7,704 nt of DNA from an uncultured Devosia sp. Its GTDB lineage: Bacteria > Pseudomonadota > Alphaproteobacteria > Rhizobiales > Devosiaceae. Of the stretch, positions 1 through 5,311 are shown piece by piece. Both the position numbers and the translations under genes were made by a program. Each line of letters starts with the position of its first letter. The stretch's first letter is position 1. The DNA lies in assembly GCA_913775215.1 (NCBI GenBank), contig CAJYKO010000145.1, positions 1 to 7,704 of the forward strand, read 5' to 3'. The notes under the pieces were generated by a model, which was given only the letters and a program-made list of their open reading frames with translations, was not told the origin of the DNA and made no database searches.

Positions 1-1
1 G

Positions 2-592
2 ACCCCGGCTGCGCGCCCAAGCAATCTTGCCCAACTCCGCCAGCAATTCGCTGCGGCCGAAGCCGAGCGCAAGAAGCGCGAGGAAGAAGAGCGCCAGCGC
101 CAGGCCGCCGCACAGGCCCAGCAAAACCAGTCTCAGGCCGAAGCGCCGGCCCCGCGCCCATCGCCACCGGGCCCGACCGCGCTCGATTCAAACCTGGCCG
201 ACGACATCAGTGCCATCATCAACAATGCCCCCTCGACGGGCGGCACAACCGGGCAGGGCGGCTCACCAACGCTTGGCGACACCACCGGCACATCGGCGAC
301 CCTCAGCCAGACCGAGATTTCGGGCGTTCAGGCGCGCGTCAAAAAATACTGGAATCTCTTGCCGAGCGACTTCAACAGCGGCCTGACCGTGGTCGTCCGT
401 TTGAACCTCAACCGGGATGGATCGTTGAACGGTATTCCGGAGATCATATCTTCCGATCCATCGCCGCAAGGCCAGCAAATCGCCCGCGCTGCGCAGCGCG
501 CCGTGGTTGCTGCCAGCCAGGACGGGCCCTTTAACTTGTCGCCGGACGCCTATGGCCAATGGCAAAATCTCGAACTTGAACTCAGACCCTGA
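2..592 (+). CDS. tolA: TolA, C-terminal 196 residues (5' end outside window)
   Basis: TolA is the inner-membrane-anchored protein of the Tol-Pal system. It spans the periplasm and passes energy from TolQR to TolB and Pal. The frame is open from base 2, and the TGA is at 590-592. In the visible fragment, residues about 9-45 are Ala/Glu/Arg/Gln-rich and charged, with an EEEER run, like the end of the helical stalk (domain II). Residues 46-100 are a Pro/Gly/Thr/Ser-rich linker. Residues 101-196 form the globular C-terminal domain, starting LSQTEISGVQARVKKYWN and going on with VVVRLNLNRDGSL and a final W..LELELRP strand. The membrane anchor lies upstream of the window. Two positions that are often Cys in alphaproteobacterial homologues, as I recall them, are not Cys here (KKYW and VAAS). 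tolB follows after 66 bases with no terminator, so the two are probably co-transcribed. The identification rests on domain form and on tolB following directly. Confidence 0.9.
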   Translation, partial: TPAARPSNLAQLRQQFAAAEAERKKREEEERQRQAAAQAQQNQSQAEAPAPRPSPPGPTALDSNLADDISAIINNAPSTGGTTGQGGSPTLGDTTGTSATLSQTEISGVQARVKKYWNLLPSDFNSGLTVVVRLNLNRDGSLNGIPEIISSDPSPQGQQIARAAQRAVVAASQDGPFNLSPDAYGQWQNLELELRP

Positions 593-658
593 CCTTGAAT
601 TTGCCTTAGGTGCTGGCCAAAATCCGGCTCAAAGGCGAAATTGGAGACCTCTCTCATC

Positions 659-1969
659 ATGACGCTTGTAACCCGTCGTTCTGCCCTCAAGCTCGGCTTG
701 GCCGGTGGTGCCCTCCTCGCCAGTGCTCCAATGGCCATGGCGCAGCTGCGTATCGTGGTGGAAGGCGCCAATTTCCAGCCGCTGCCGATCGCCATTCCCG
801 ATTTTGCATCATCCGATCCGACCTTCGGGCGCGAGATTGCCGACATTGTGCGCAATAACCTGCGCCGTTCGGGCCTTTTCCTGCCGCTCGATCCGGCTTC
901 GCTCCCGGTCCAGGTGGGCGATGTCAATGGCACGCCTGATTTCAACATTTGGCGCACAGCCAATGTCGATGCCCTCGTCATGGGCTCGGTCGAGCGCGGT
1001 GGCCAGATTTCGTCTTCCGTCCGCGTCTGGGATACGCGACAGGCGGCTCAGGTCGTCGGCAAGAGCTACAATACCGATCCCAATTCGGCCCGCCGCATCG
1101 CCCACATCGTTTCCGACGCCATCTACGAACAGCTTGCCGGTGGCTCGGGCTACTTTGATACGCGCGTCATCTATGTCGCTGAAAGCGGCCCCAAGGCCAA
1201 CCGCACGCGCCGCCTGGCGATCATGGATCAGGACGGCGCCAATATGCAGTACCTGACAGATGGCTCGTCCATGGCGCTGACGCCGCGCTTTGCGCCCAAT
1301 GGCGATCTCGTCACCTATATGAACTTTGCCGATGGCAATCCGCAGGTCTATTTGCTGCAGCTTTCCTCGGGCCAGCAGCAGCGCCTCGCCAATGTCGGCG
1401 CCATGACCTTTGCCCCGCGCTTCTCGCCCGATGGCGGCACTGTGGCGTTCTCGGTGGAACAGGGCGGCGCGACCAATCTCTACGCCGTCTCGACCGGCGG
1501 CGGCCAGCCGATGCAGCTCACATCCGGCGCGGCGATCGATACCGGCCCGTCCTATTCGCCCGATGGCAGCCGCATCGTCTTCGAAAGCGATCGTGGCGGC
1601 TCGCCACAGATCTATATGATGGGCGCCGGCGGCGGTAACGCGCAGCGCATCAGCTTTGGCCAGGGCAGCTATTCGACGCCGGTCTGGTCCCCCAAGGGCG
1701 ATCTCATCGCCTATACCCGCCAATCCGACGGCCAGTTCCATATCGGCATCATGGCGCCCGATGGTTCGGGCGAGCGCCTGCTCTATTCGAGCTTCCACGC
1801 CGAAGGCCCGACCTGGGCGCCCAATGGCCGCGTCATCATGTTCTTCCAGGATCCGGGCGGCAATGACGGCCCGCGCCTGATGAGCGTCGACATCTGGGGG
1901 CGCAACCCGCAGACGATCACCACTGACACCTATGCGTCCGACCCATCCTGGTCAGGTCTGCGCGCTTAG
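659..1969 (+). CDS. tolB: TolB, periplasmic Tol-Pal beta-propeller protein, with Tat-like signal peptide
   Basis: TolB is a soluble periplasmic protein that binds Pal and is contacted by TolA, switching Pal between peptidoglycan-bound and mobile states. With ATG 659 it has 436 residues, normal for the family. Residues 1-28 are a signal peptide with twin arginines (TRRSALKLG, R6-R7), a hydrophobic stretch, and an A-M-A cleavage site before Q29. Residues about 29-165 are the TolB N-terminal domain (VEGANFQPLPIAIPDF and following). Residues about 170-436 are a WD40-like propeller whose PD40 turns (APNG 212, SPDG 256, SPDG 300, SPKG 344, APNG 387) recur every 43-44 residues. An in-frame TTG at 641 could add six residues, but GGAG at 643-646 sits 12 bases before ATG 659 and would be the ribosome site, so I prefer 659. 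A strong terminator follows the TAG. Tat export is inferred from the RR motif; family members such as E. coli TolB use Sec. Confidence 0.96.
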   Translation: MTLVTRRSALKLGLAGGALLASAPMAMAQLRIVVEGANFQPLPIAIPDFASSDPTFGREIADIVRNNLRRSGLFLPLDPASLPVQVGDVNGTPDFNIWRTANVDALVMGSVERGGQISSSVRVWDTRQAAQVVGKSYNTDPNSARRIAHIVSDAIYEQLAGGSGYFDTRVIYVAESGPKANRTRRLAIMDQDGANMQYLTDGSSMALTPRFAPNGDLVTYMNFADGNPQVYLLQLSSGQQQRLANVGAMTFAPRFSPDGGTVAFSVEQGGATNLYAVSTGGGQPMQLTSGAAIDTGPSYSPDGSRIVFESDRGGSPQIYMMGAGGGNAQRISFGQGSYSTPVWSPKGDLIAYTRQSDGQFHIGIMAPDGSGERLLYSSFHAEGPTWAPNGRVIMFFQDPGGNDGPRLMSVDIWGRNPQTITTDTYASDPSWSGLRA

Positions 1970-1994
1970 AGGCAGGCCACATAATTCTGAATCG

Positions 1995-2028
1995 AAGGCC
2001 GGAGAGCGTCATGCTTTCCGGCCTTTTT
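1995..2028 (+). terminator. Intrinsic terminator after tolB
   Basis: Bases 1995-2007 pair with 2013-2025 in a 13-bp stem with a single G-T wobble (2004/2016). The loop is five bases (GTCAT), and the 3' arm runs into a T tract at 2024-2028. It begins 26 bases after the tolB stop and is a textbook rho-independent terminator. It separates tolQRAB transcription from pal, at least in part. Confidence 0.9.
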
Positions 2029-2061
2029 GCAGGTCCGGTAAGCGTCTGAAAACGCTGCCAC

Positions 2062-2214
2062 TTAACCTTAACGTGAACCACCTCTCTGCCTGTGCCAATT
2101 TGGCAACGCCACGAAAAAGCCCGGATTTCCGCCACATTCGCGCCGCGATAGGCAAAGATTAACCATCTTAGCGAACCCGGCTTTAAGATTAAGCGCGGTA
2201 AATGCTGCCCTTAA
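2062..2214 (+). promoter_or_regulatory. TTAA-rich leader upstream of pal, possible promoter or regulator region
   Basis: This intergenic stretch holds six TTAA tetramers, at 2062, 2068, 2159, 2183, 2189 and 2211, in otherwise GC-rich DNA. Two pairs have the same 6-base offset (2062/2068 and 2183/2189). TTAACCAT at 2159-2166 matches the half-site form known for the cell-cycle regulator CtrA of alphaproteobacteria. The octamer TTAAGATT occurs at 2183-2190 and again at 2211-2218. Because a terminator lies upstream, pal probably needs a promoter here, but I cannot pick a convincing -35/-10 pair. No pair of TTAA sites has the full CtrA spacing (TTAA-N7-TTAA). Regulatory role is inference. Confidence 0.3.
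2093..2105. repeat. Perfect short palindrome in the tolB-pal gap
   Basis: TGCCAA, one central T, then TTGGCA: arms of six bases at 2093-2098 and 2100-2105. The form suits a dimeric DNA-binding protein, for example of the LysR or MarR type, but I know no specific regulator for it. It lies 136 bases upstream of the pal start. Confidence 0.45.
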
Positions 2215-2230
2215 GATTGTTGCCTTTTCT

Positions 2231-2243
2231 GGAGCTACCCGTG
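2231..2243 (+). promoter_or_regulatory. Ribosome-binding site deciding the GTG start of pal
   Basis: GGAG at 2231-2234 lies six bases before GTG 2241. The other in-frame choices are weaker: an upstream ATG at 2202 has no such site before it, and ATG 2259 would leave a shorter lipoprotein signal with GGAG too far away. GTG 2241 is therefore the preferred start. Confidence 0.6.
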
Positions 2244-2741
2244 GCCATTCCCGCACCCATGTCGACCGCGTTGCGCGCTGCCGCGATGCTGTTTTTCGTC
2301 GTCGTCGTCGCCGCTTGTTCGCGCAGTTCAAACGATGCCGTTGGCCTCACTGGCGCCGGCAATCTCGGTCCGGGTGGCGGCGCCCCCGGCAGCCAGCAGG
2401 AATTCATTGTCACCGTTGGTGATCGCGTCTTCTTCGAAACCGACTCGAGCTCGCTGACCTCGGAAGCCATGGCGACGCTGGACAAGCAGGCTGCCTGGCT
2501 CAACCAGTACCAGAACTATCGAATCCTGATCGAAGGCCATGCCGACGAACGCGGTACTCGCGAATACAACATTGCCCTCGGCGCCCGCCGCGCCAATGTC
2601 GTCGTGAACTATCTCGTCTCCAAAGGCGTGAACGGCCAGCGCATCACCAGCCAGTCGTTCGGCAAGGAACGTCCAGTGGCGATCTGTAACGACATTTCCT
2701 GCTGGAGCCAGAACCGTCGCGCCGTGACGGTCGTCCAGTAA
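2241..2741 (+). CDS. pal: Pal, peptidoglycan-associated outer-membrane lipoprotein
   Basis: Pal is anchored by lipid in the outer membrane and binds meso-diaminopimelate in peptidoglycan, tying the layers together. TolB competes for it. From GTG 2241 it has 166 residues. Residues 1-25 are a lipoprotein signal (hydrophobic LFFVVVV) with lipobox V-A-A-C, so Cys26 is the lipidated residue. Residues about 27-50 are a Gly/Pro/Ser-rich tether. Residues about 54-166 are an OmpA-like peptidoglycan-binding domain, with VFFETDSSSLT, EGHADERGTREYN (98-110), the NxxLxxxRAxxV pattern at 110-121, and the conserved tail GKERPVAICNDISCWSQNRR. C149 and C154 in this tail are typical of alphaproteobacterial Pal. 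It is bracketed by two terminators, so it may be transcribed alone. Start codon choice is the only uncertain part. Confidence 0.96.
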   Translation: MAIPAPMSTALRAAAMLFFVVVVAACSRSSNDAVGLTGAGNLGPGGGAPGSQQEFIVTVGDRVFFETDSSSLTSEAMATLDKQAAWLNQYQNYRILIEGHADERGTREYNIALGARRANVVVNYLVSKGVNGQRITSQSFGKERPVAICNDISCWSQNRRAVTVVQ

Positions 2742-2752
2742 GAATCAGCAAT

Positions 2753-2769
2753 CCAGTTTCTAAAACTGG
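2753..2769. repeat. Small hairpin just after the pal stop
   Basis: CCAGTTT (2753-2759), loop CTA, AAACTGG (2763-2769): a perfect 7-bp stem with no T run after it, so not a terminator by itself. It sits directly before the main terminator and may help protect the 3' end of pal mRNA. Confidence 0.5.
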
Positions 2770-2777
2770 AGGCAATG

Positions 2778-2817
2778 AGCGCCCGGCGCCACGAAAGTGG
2801 GCCGGGCGTTTTCTTTT
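2778..2817 (+). terminator. Intrinsic terminator after pal
   Basis: CGCCCGGC at 2780-2787 pairs with GCCGGGCG at 2801-2808. After one bulged G (2788), CCAC at 2789-2792 pairs with GTGG at 2797-2800 around a GAAA tetraloop. A mostly T stretch (TTTTCTTTT, 2809-2817) follows. The very GC-rich stem, GNRA loop and T tract make this a strong rho-independent terminator 38 bases after the pal stop. Confidence 0.92.
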
Positions 2818-2824
2818 GACCAAA

Positions 2825-2848
2825 ATTGGCCTTTATCAAGAGGCCAAT
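2825..2848. repeat. Inverted repeat between pal and cpoB
   Basis: ATTGGCCT (2825-2832) and AGGCCAAT (2841-2848) form a perfect 8-bp dyad around an 8-base loop. It lies just beyond the pal terminator. On the minus strand it is followed by only four Ts, so it would be a poor terminator for antisense transcripts. It could be an operator or an mRNA hairpin. Function unknown. Confidence 0.5.
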
Positions 2849-2914
2849 GATACCCATCTGCGAAGGCGTCAGCCCGGGCATCGGCTTCGGAACGGCACTT
2901 CGCGGAGAAAAGAT

Positions 2915-2963
2915 AGCTAAGGCGCAAGAGGCGGATCAAAAGGATCGCCACGCGCTTTAGGCT
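2915..2963 (+). other. Long imperfect hairpin in the leader of cpoB
   Basis: The outer stem pairs 2915-2925 with 2952-2963: eleven pairs, one of them G-T (2921/2956), with one bulged G at 2960. After an internal loop (2926-2929 against 2950-2951), an inner stem pairs 2930-2932 with 2947-2949 and 2934-2937 with 2943-2946, with G2933 bulged and loop AAAAG. It ends 16 bases before the GGAG of cpoB and has no T tract, so it is not a terminator. If transcribed, it would fold as a structured 5' leader close to the ribosome site. Whether it regulates translation is inference. Confidence 0.45.
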
Positions 2964-2979
2964 AAGCAAAGAAGGTTAC

Positions 2980-2993
2980 GGAGAGACGGCTTG
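2980..2993 (+). promoter_or_regulatory. Ribosome-binding site deciding the TTG start of cpoB
   Basis: GGAG at 2980-2983 is followed after seven bases by TTG 2991. The next in-frame ATG (3045) would remove most of the secretion signal and has no comparable site, so TTG 2991 is the most plausible start. Confidence 0.6.
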
Positions 2994-4052
2994 AAGCTGG
3001 GAACATTGAACAGAAGAGCACGCGCGGGATTAATTGCCGTCGCGATGGGCTTGGGAATTTATGCGCCGGCCAATGCGCAGACCACGATCCTGCCCGGCGA
3101 ATTGGGTGGCTTGAGCTACAATAATACTCAGCCCGATCGCATTCTGGTGGCCCAGGCCGACAGTGCCCAGCTTCTGGTGCGCATGCAGCAGCTCGAAGAG
3201 CAGGTGCGCTCGCTCAATGGCCAGATCGAAGGCCTGACCTTTCAGCTCACCCAGATGCAGGAAATCGTCAACCGCCTGCAGGAAGACACCGAGTTCCGCT
3301 TCCAGCAGCTGGAAGGTGGTGCTGCGGGAAAAACTGATGCGGTGACCCAACCCGGTGGCGTGACGCCGCCCGAGGCGTCGCCGCAGACCCAAACCCAGCC
3401 GCAGATCCAGATTCAGCCGGCGACGCCGACAGGTGAAGACAGCGTCCCGTTGACGCAGATCCCGGAACAGGGCGTGCGCCCATTGCCGGGTGAAGCCGAG
3501 TTCGATCCGACCTTCAACGATTCTTCAGCCGCCCCGATGGACGATCTCGGCAATTCCGGCGATCCGCTCGTTGGCACCGGCTCGACCGGCGCGGTCGATC
3601 TCGCGACGGGCCAGCCGCTTGATCTCACCTATAATCCGAGCATTGTCTCGACCGGCAATGCCGATGCCGACGCACAGTTTGCGGCTGGCTACGAGGCGAT
3701 GACCAACAGGGATTATGCCTTTGCCGCGGACCAGTTCAGCCAGTTCGTCTCGCTCTATCCGGATAACCCTCAGGTCACCGAGGCCTCCAATTGGCTCGGC
3801 GAAGCGCTGATCCAGCAGGCCTCTTATGATCAGGCGGCCGAAGTGCTTCTCGATGCCTTCCAGAAGCATCCGGAAAACCCGCGGGCCCGCGACATCCTTC
3901 TCAAGCTCGGCACGGCCCTTGCGGGCGCTGGCGAGCGCGAAACCGCTTGCCGCACCTTTGCCGAGGTCGACAAGCGCTATACCGATCTGACCCCGGCTTT
4001 CGTCACGCGGCTCGCCGAGGAGAAAGCCAAGGCCGAATGCCCGCCAGCCTGA
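2991..4052 (+). CDS. cpoB: CpoB/YbgF, periplasmic Tol-Pal-associated coiled-coil and TPR protein
   Basis: CpoB (YbgF) is a periplasmic protein that interacts with TolA and, in E. coli, coordinates outer-membrane constriction with septal peptidoglycan synthesis. Its 353 residues start at TTG. Residues 1-29 are a Sec signal peptide with an A-N-A cleavage site before Q30. Residues about 56-108 are a heptad-rich coiled coil (LLVRMQQLEEQVRSLNGQIE and on), matching the YbgF trimerisation region. Residues about 110-220 are a long low-complexity linker rich in Pro, Gln, Thr and Asp. Residues about 224-345 are TPR-like helices (FAAGYEAMTNRDYAFAADQF, YPDNPQVTEASNWLGEAL, HPENPRARDILLKLG, GERETACRTFAEV). 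E. coli CpoB is about 260 residues, so the linker accounts for the extra length. The 3' end overlaps tilS by 16 bases. Confidence 0.92.
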   Translation: MKLGTLNRRARAGLIAVAMGLGIYAPANAQTTILPGELGGLSYNNTQPDRILVAQADSAQLLVRMQQLEEQVRSLNGQIEGLTFQLTQMQEIVNRLQEDTEFRFQQLEGGAAGKTDAVTQPGGVTPPEASPQTQTQPQIQIQPATPTGEDSVPLTQIPEQGVRPLPGEAEFDPTFNDSSAAPMDDLGNSGDPLVGTGSTGAVDLATGQPLDLTYNPSIVSTGNADADAQFAAGYEAMTNRDYAFAADQFSQFVSLYPDNPQVTEASNWLGEALIQQASYDQAAEVLLDAFQKHPENPRARDILLKLGTALAGAGERETACRTFAEVDKRYTDLTPAFVTRLAEEKAKAECPPA

Positions 4053-5311
4053 CCCCGGACCTTACCGATCCCGCAACCCTGACCAGTCTTTTCTCGCCTC
4101 TGGCGAGTGAGGCTGGCGTGGGGCTCGCGATCTCCGGCGGCCCCGATAGCCTGGCGCTGATGCTTCTCGTTAAGCGTTGGGCCGACATGCTGGCGACCCC
4201 GCCAAAACTTTTCGTCTATAGCCTCGACCACGGCTTGCGGCCCGAAGCGGCAGACGAAGTCGCCATGGTCGGACGCGAGGCAGAGCGGCTGGGTCTTGGT
4301 TTTCGTGGGCTCAAATGGGACGACGATCATCCCGAAACCGGCATCCAGGAGGCGGCGCGTCAGGCGCGCTATCGTCTCATGGGTGAAGCTATGGAAGAGG
4401 ACGGGATTTCTCTCCTCGTCACTGCCCATCATCGTGCCGATCAGGCCGAAACCATTCTGATGCGTCTCGCCCATGGCAGTGGCCTCGATGGTCTCAAGGG
4501 CATGGTGCGTCTCGCAGAAGTCGAGGGGGTCCGGGTCTTCCGTCCCTTGCTCGACGTCGAGCCGACTGCGCTTGCCGCCATCGTCGAAGAGGCAGGTCTT
4601 GTGGCGGTGCATGACCCCTCCAATGATGACGAGGATTATGAGCGCATCCGCTGGCGGCGCCTGCTTCCGGCGCTCGCCAGGGAAGGGCTCGATGGCGCAG
4701 CGCTGTCTCGCTTTGCCGCCCGCATGGCCGAAGCCGACGCAGCGCTGAGCGATCTCGCCGACGCCGCCTTTGCTGAACTCGTCGTTTTCGATGGCTTTGG
4801 GGCCGCCAATCTGCCTGTGTCGGCGCTCGCCCAACTCGGCCCCGCCACAGGCCGTCGCGTCCTCAGCCGCATTCTTGCTGTCGTCGGCGGCCGGCAAAAG
4901 CCAAGGGCCCTTGGTCAGGTGGAACGGCTTTTCGACCAGATCGCGACGGAGACCTTGCCCAAGGGCACGACCTTGCTCGGCACGGTCATCCGCATCAAGG
5001 ATGAAAAGCTCGTCATTGCCCGCGAACCGGGCAGGGCGCTTCCCGGCGACATCGTCCTGCCACCTGGCGAAACGCTCGTCTGGGACGATCGCTTTGCTAT
5101 CTTCAATCGCTCCAGCGAAACCGGCCTCACCGCCGCAGCCACCGATTTCTTCCCCCGCCACCGGTTGGAAGAAGTCCTTGGCTTCAAGGTGACGACCCCC
5201 GCCGAAGCCATCCGCACAGCGCCCATCGTGCGCGACGCCGAGGGGGCAGTTCTTTCGCTTGGCGGCTGGTCTTTTGATGCGCGTATCGAGGTTCGCGTCA
5301 TAACTGACTAA
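4037..5311 (+). CDS. tilS: TilS, tRNA(Ile)-lysidine synthetase
   Basis: TilS uses ATP and lysine to convert C34 of the CAU anticodon of tRNA-Ile2 into lysidine, so that the tRNA is charged with isoleucine and reads AUA. It is a cytoplasmic enzyme and usually essential. With ATG 4037 it has 424 residues. The N-type ATP-pyrophosphatase domain shows the PP-loop SGGPDS (33-38), SLDHGLRPEA (62-71), HHRADQAET (131-139) with the following LMRLAHGSGLDGLKGM, RPLLD (169-173), and the substrate region DPSNDDEDYERIRWR (193-207). About 215 residues of C-terminal tRNA-binding domains follow. The frame is open further upstream to 3947, but that would lie inside cpoB. ATG 4037, with GAGGAG at 4017-4022, fits the family start. 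The 16-base overlap with cpoB implies translational coupling. The stop codon interlocks with that of the convergent gene. Confidence 0.95.
   Translation: MPASLTPDLTDPATLTSLFSPLASEAGVGLAISGGPDSLALMLLVKRWADMLATPPKLFVYSLDHGLRPEAADEVAMVGREAERLGLGFRGLKWDDDHPETGIQEAARQARYRLMGEAMEEDGISLLVTAHHRADQAETILMRLAHGSGLDGLKGMVRLAEVEGVRVFRPLLDVEPTALAAIVEEAGLVAVHDPSNDDEDYERIRWRRLLPALAREGLDGAALSRFAARMAEADAALSDLADAAFAELVVFDGFGAANLPVSALAQLGPATGRRVLSRILAVVGGRQKPRALGQVERLFDQIATETLPKGTTLLGTVIRIKDEKLVIAREPGRALPGDIVLPPGETLVWDDRFAIFNRSSETGLTAAATDFFPRHRLEEVLGFKVTTPAEAIRTAPIVRDAEGAVLSLGGWSFDARIEVRVITD

Noticed and set aside
809..1798. 329-codon open frame on the minus strand opposite tolB
   Set aside because: It is antisense to a well-recognised gene. 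Its composition (rich in Arg, Ala, Gly, Ile, Asp) is what the complement of GC-biased codons gives, and no domain is visible.
2041..2056. Small hairpin AGCGT...ACGCT after the tolB terminator
   Set aside because: Only five pairs with a six-base loop and no T tract. Likely chance.
2760..2969. Minus-strand open frame in the pal-cpoB gap
   Set aside because: It runs across the pal terminator, starts at a TTG with no good ribosome site, and has no recognisable domain.
3947..4036. Upstream extension of the tilS frame by 30 codons
   Set aside because: The extra residues lie within cpoB, match nothing in TilS, and ATG 4037 gives the usual N-terminus.
3977..5161. 394-codon open frame on the minus strand opposite tilS
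   Set aside because: Same explanation: a complement of GC-biased tilS codons. TilS motifs on the plus strand are complete and unambiguous.
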